NCBI GenBank assembly: GCA_021791345.1
Contig: JAJYWT010000183.1
Coordinates: forward strand, 1-7,615
Length of the DNA stretch: 7,615 nt
Direction of reading: 5' to 3'
From: a bacterium
Lineage (GTDB): Bacteria; Chloroflexota; Dormibacteria; UBA8260; Bog-877
The notes beneath the pieces are model-generated. The model saw nothing but the letters and a program-made list of their open reading frames with translations, was not told the origin of the DNA and did no database searches. Of this stretch, positions 4,957 through 7,615 are shown piece after piece; within the stretch, counting starts at the first letter, position 1; the number at the start of each line of letters is the position of its first letter. Made by a program: the position numbers and the translations under genes.

Positions 4957-7449
4957 TTACTCGACGCCAATGGCTCCGAGGACATCGAGCCGGGCCGCGC
5001 GGCGGGCGGGCCAGCTAGCCGCAGCCAGACCGAGGAGGATCGCGATCACGAGGAAGACCACCAAGCTCTCGTATGGGACGACAACTGCCGCCGCCTGCTG
5101 CCGACTCAGGGCCACCGTGAAGGCGGCCCCAAGGCCGGTCCCGACCACCACCCCGGCGATGTCTCCGAATAGCGCGACGATGACCGCCTCAGCGCGGACC
5201 ATCACCCGCACCTGCCGGCGCTGCATGCCGACCGCGCGGAGCAGGCCGAGCTCGCGGACGCGCTCGAAGACCGAGAGGAGCAGGGTGTTGGCGACCCCAA
5301 TGAAGGCGATGATCACGGCCAGGGCCAGCAGGACATAGACCAATCCGAGAGCCTGGTCAACCGCAGCGGTCTGTGCCGCCTCGAACTGCCCCCTGGTCTG
5401 GACTGTTAGGTTGGGGTTGGAGGCGACCGCCCGGGTGACCTCCTCATCAACGATTCCCGCGTAGCCACGGTCGGCACTGACCAGAACGGCACCGGGCAGC
5501 TGTCCCGGGAAGTGGGCTTGGAAGAATTGATCGCCCACCAGGTACCCGCCGATGAGGGCGTTGGGTTGGAAGATCCCCCCTACCCTGATGGTCTCGTGCG
5601 CGGCCTCGGGGAAGGAGACCGCGACTAAGGTCCCGACCCGTAGATGCTGGGTCCGTGCCGTAGTTGCATCGACGAGCAGCTCGCCTCGGCTGAGCGCTGG
5701 AACCGCTGTGCCAGCGACGACCCTAAGAATCACATTGGCAGCAAGGTTAGACGTGCAGATTCCCTTGAGAGCCACGGTCGAGCCCCTAACCTCGAAGTCG
5801 GCCCCATACCCGAGGCAGCTGCTGCTGACGTGCGGCAGCGCGGAGACCCCCCGCGCCACCCCCGCGCCCAAGGTGCCGCTGGAGCTGGAGACGATCAGGT
5901 CCGCCCGGATCGCATTGTCGACGCTGCTTGTGGCAGCCTGAGCCAGCGACGCGCCGATCACGCTCACTGCAGAGACTAGGGCAAGCCCCACAAAAAGGGC
6001 CGAGGCGCTGTGGGCCGTACGCCGCGGGCTGCGCATGGCATTGACCTGTCCCAGGTGGCCCGAGCTTCCGAGGAGCCTGCCCAGTGGCACTCCGATCGCG
6101 CGTGAGAACGGTCGGGCCGCAGCGGGCGCCAGCATGGCACCCCCGACGAAGATCCCCAGGGCGCCGACCCCGACCATGGCCAGGGAGGGGCGACCCAGCC
6201 CGAGCCCCAAAATCCCGAGGCCAAGCACGGCTAAAAATCCCCCGGGCAGGATCCGTCGCTTCGATCCGGACTCGGGCTCTTCGGTCTGGGCACTCAGCGC
6301 CGCTACAGCAGGAATCCGCACCGCCCGCCAGGCCGGCCCGACGGCTGCGACGAGCGTGGCAATGACCCCCACCCCGAGGCCAGCGGCGGCAGTTGCTGGT
6401 TCGAACACCAGCGGCCCGGAGGGCAAGGGCACGCCGAGCGCGTTGAGCAGGGCTTCGAGGCCGAGGGCCACCAGCACTCCCAGGCCCAGCCCGACCAGTG
6501 ACGCCACCGTCGCGACCAATAGAGCCTCGAGCAGCACCGATCCCAGGAGTTGGCCGCGCCCAGCGCCGACCACTCGCAGCAGTGCCAGCTCGCGGGTCCG
6601 CTGGCCGACGATGATGGAGAAGGTGTTGAAGATGGTGAACGCCCCGACGACCAGCGCGATCAATCCGAAGACCAGAAGGACTGTGGTCAGTGGGGCCACC
6701 GACTGGGCGGTGCTGCTAGCCTGCTGTTCGGCGACGGTCCGGCCACTCACCACCTGAATCCCCGTCGGTAGAAGCCGCGCGATGTCTTGGCGCACCCGCT
6801 GTTTGTTCACCCCGGGCCTGGTGAGAACGTCGATCGTGTAGAGCTGCCCCACCGCTCCGAACAGCTTCTGGGCGGTGGGTAGGCTGAATGAGGCGAACGT
6901 CGCTCCGGGCACATCGCCTGCACCCACAAAGCTGGCGATGCCACTGATCCGGAAGGTCTCCTCACCCGAAGGCAGCAGGACCCTCACCGGGTCTCCGACC
7001 GCGAAGTGGTACCGCTGTGCGGTCGCCTGATCCATGACGACGTCGTGGGGATTGGTCGGCGCACGGCCGGCCACCAGCTGGAAGGCAGAGAGCGCCGGGG
7101 CCGGAACCCAGGCCAGCCCCTCCGCGGGCTCGATCCCCGTGCTGATCGGTTTGCCGTCGTGGGCCACGAAGCGCGCATACCCGCTGACCTCGCCGGCGGC
7201 GTCAGCCACACCCGGGACGGCGCGCACCCTGCCTAACACCGACTCAGGAATGTTGAGGACCCCTGGGGCCTGTACCTGGAAGTCAACGCGCTGGTATACG
7301 CTCCCGAACAACGAGGAGAGGGTGCTGTTCAGAGTGTCCGTGATTACCAGGGTGCCAGTGATGAAGGTGACGCCCAAGACGATGGAGACGGCGGTAAGCG
7401 CCAGACGGAGCTTGCGCGCGAGGAGCCCCTTGACCGTGACTCGCCACAT
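4957..7449 (-). CDS. ABC transporter permease, MacB/FtsX type (ten-TM, two FtsX domains)
   Basis: This is the membrane subunit of a type VII (MacB/LolCDE-like) ABC transporter, 830 aa. Families of this kind move lipids, peptides or drugs out, or transmit force; the substrate is not predictable. TM1 lies at about 12-36, followed by a first extracytoplasmic MacB-like domain at about 40-245. TMs 2-4 are at about 253-373, and TMs 5-6 at about 402-442 are the middle pair typical of the long two-repeat form. TM7 is at about 482-504, a second external domain at about 508-695, and TMs 8-10 at about 702-725, 752-781 and 795-812. The coupling-helix motifs QRTRELALLRVVGAGRGQ (about 283-300) and FERVRELGLLRAVGMQRRQV (about 728-747) mark the two repeats. 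The ATG at 7449 begins one base after the ATPase stop, so translation is probably coupled; no strong ribosome binding site is seen. The C-terminus LGAIGVE is normal for the family. Confidence 0.95.
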   Translation of the reverse strand: MWRVTVKGLLARKLRLALTAVSIVLGVTFITGTLVITDTLNSTLSSLFGSVYQRVDFQVQAPGVLNIPESVLGRVRAVPGVADAAGEVSGYARFVAHDGKPISTGIEPAEGLAWVPAPALSAFQLVAGRAPTNPHDVVMDQATAQRYHFAVGDPVRVLLPSGEETFRISGIASFVGAGDVPGATFASFSLPTAQKLFGAVGQLYTIDVLTRPGVNKQRVRQDIARLLPTGIQVVSGRTVAEQQASSTAQSVAPLTTVLLVFGLIALVVGAFTIFNTFSIIVGQRTRELALLRVVGAGRGQLLGSVLLEALLVATVASLVGLGLGVLVALGLEALLNALGVPLPSGPLVFEPATAAAGLGVGVIATLVAAVGPAWRAVRIPAVAALSAQTEEPESGSKRRILPGGFLAVLGLGILGLGLGRPSLAMVGVGALGIFVGGAMLAPAAARPFSRAIGVPLGRLLGSSGHLGQVNAMRSPRRTAHSASALFVGLALVSAVSVIGASLAQAATSSVDNAIRADLIVSSSSGTLGAGVARGVSALPHVSSSCLGYGADFEVRGSTVALKGICTSNLAANVILRVVAGTAVPALSRGELLVDATTARTQHLRVGTLVAVSFPEAAHETIRVGGIFQPNALIGGYLVGDQFFQAHFPGQLPGAVLVSADRGYAGIVDEEVTRAVASNPNLTVQTRGQFEAAQTAAVDQALGLVYVLLALAVIIAFIGVANTLLLSVFERVRELGLLRAVGMQRRQVRVMVRAEAVIVALFGDIAGVVVGTGLGAAFTVALSRQQAAAVVVPYESLVVFLVIAILLGLAAASWPARRAARLDVLGAIGVE

Positions 7450-7450
7450 G

Positions 7451-7615
7451 TCAGTGCCGCAACTGCCTCATCTGCGCCAGCACCGAGTCGGCGGTGGGAC
7501 TGGCCAGCTCCGCCACCAACCGGCCATCAGCCATGAAGACGACGCGATCGGCGAAGGTGGCCGCGAACGAATCATGGGTCACCATGACCACCGTCTGGCC
7601 AAGCTCCGAGACAGA
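7451..7615 (-). CDS. ABC transporter ATP-binding protein, C-terminal end (partial)
   Basis: The last 54 residues of a MacB/LolD-type ATPase are read from the right window edge. VVMVTHDSFAATFADRVVFM contains the H-loop (switch) His in VTHD and the usual strand after it. MADGRLVAEL and a helix ending QMRQLRH follow. The Walker A, Q-loop, signature and Walker B motifs lie outside the window. Its TGA (7453-7451) is one base from the ATG of the permease, the standard gene order for the pair. It would energise that permease at the inner face of the membrane. Confidence 0.92.
   Translation of the reverse strand, partial: SVSELGQTVVMVTHDSFAATFADRVVFMADGRLVAELASPTADSVLAQMRQLRH

Noticed and set aside
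6035..6757. 240-codon plus-strand frame opposite the permease
   Set aside because: It is a Pro/Ser/Arg/Thr-rich antisense shadow. The minus strand has clear FtsX motifs and membrane segments through the same bases.

Overview
The window is high-GC DNA with dense, G/C-ending codon use and long antisense shadow frames. This fits an Actinomycetota-like bacterium, but no marker gene fixes the taxon. It holds no rRNA, tRNA, CRISPR array or recognisable transposase.

Layout: (1) Positions 3-722 (+) are the C-terminal part of a DnaJ-type co-chaperone, cut by the window edge and carrying only two of the usual four zinc-finger repeats. (2) Positions 747-1892 (+) are an intact GT1-type (GT-B fold) glycosyltransferase. 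It follows dnaJ by 24 bp in the same frame and has no ATG/GTG/TTG at its natural N-terminus, so a CTG start is proposed. (3) Positions 1893-2717 hold no convincing gene, only one short perfect hairpin and a possible decayed frame. (4) Positions 2718-3503 (+) are a complete alpha/beta hydrolase, less GC-rich in feel than its neighbours. (5) Positions 3689-c.4850 (+) are a degraded second copy of segment 594-c.1885. It starts with the last c.43 codons of dnaJ and continues with the whole glycosyltransferase, which is broken by a 1-bp deletion, a 131-bp deletion and a 5-bp deletion. (6) Positions 4957-7449 (-) are an 830-residue MacB/FtsX-type ABC transporter permease. Immediately upstream in transcription lies the C-terminal end of its ATPase (7451-7615, -), which runs off the window.

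The dnaJ-glycosyltransferase pair looks co-transcribed. The permease and ATPase form a separate operon that converges on the pseudogene, with only 2 bp between the two stop codons. The main point of interest is the segmental duplication: an intact dnaJ-tail/GT copy and a decaying copy flank an unrelated hydrolase. The dnaJ stub shows which copy is derived. I see no evidence for a wholly new system; the unusual points are the duplication with its decay history, the CTG start conserved in both copies, and the reduced DnaJ zinc finger.
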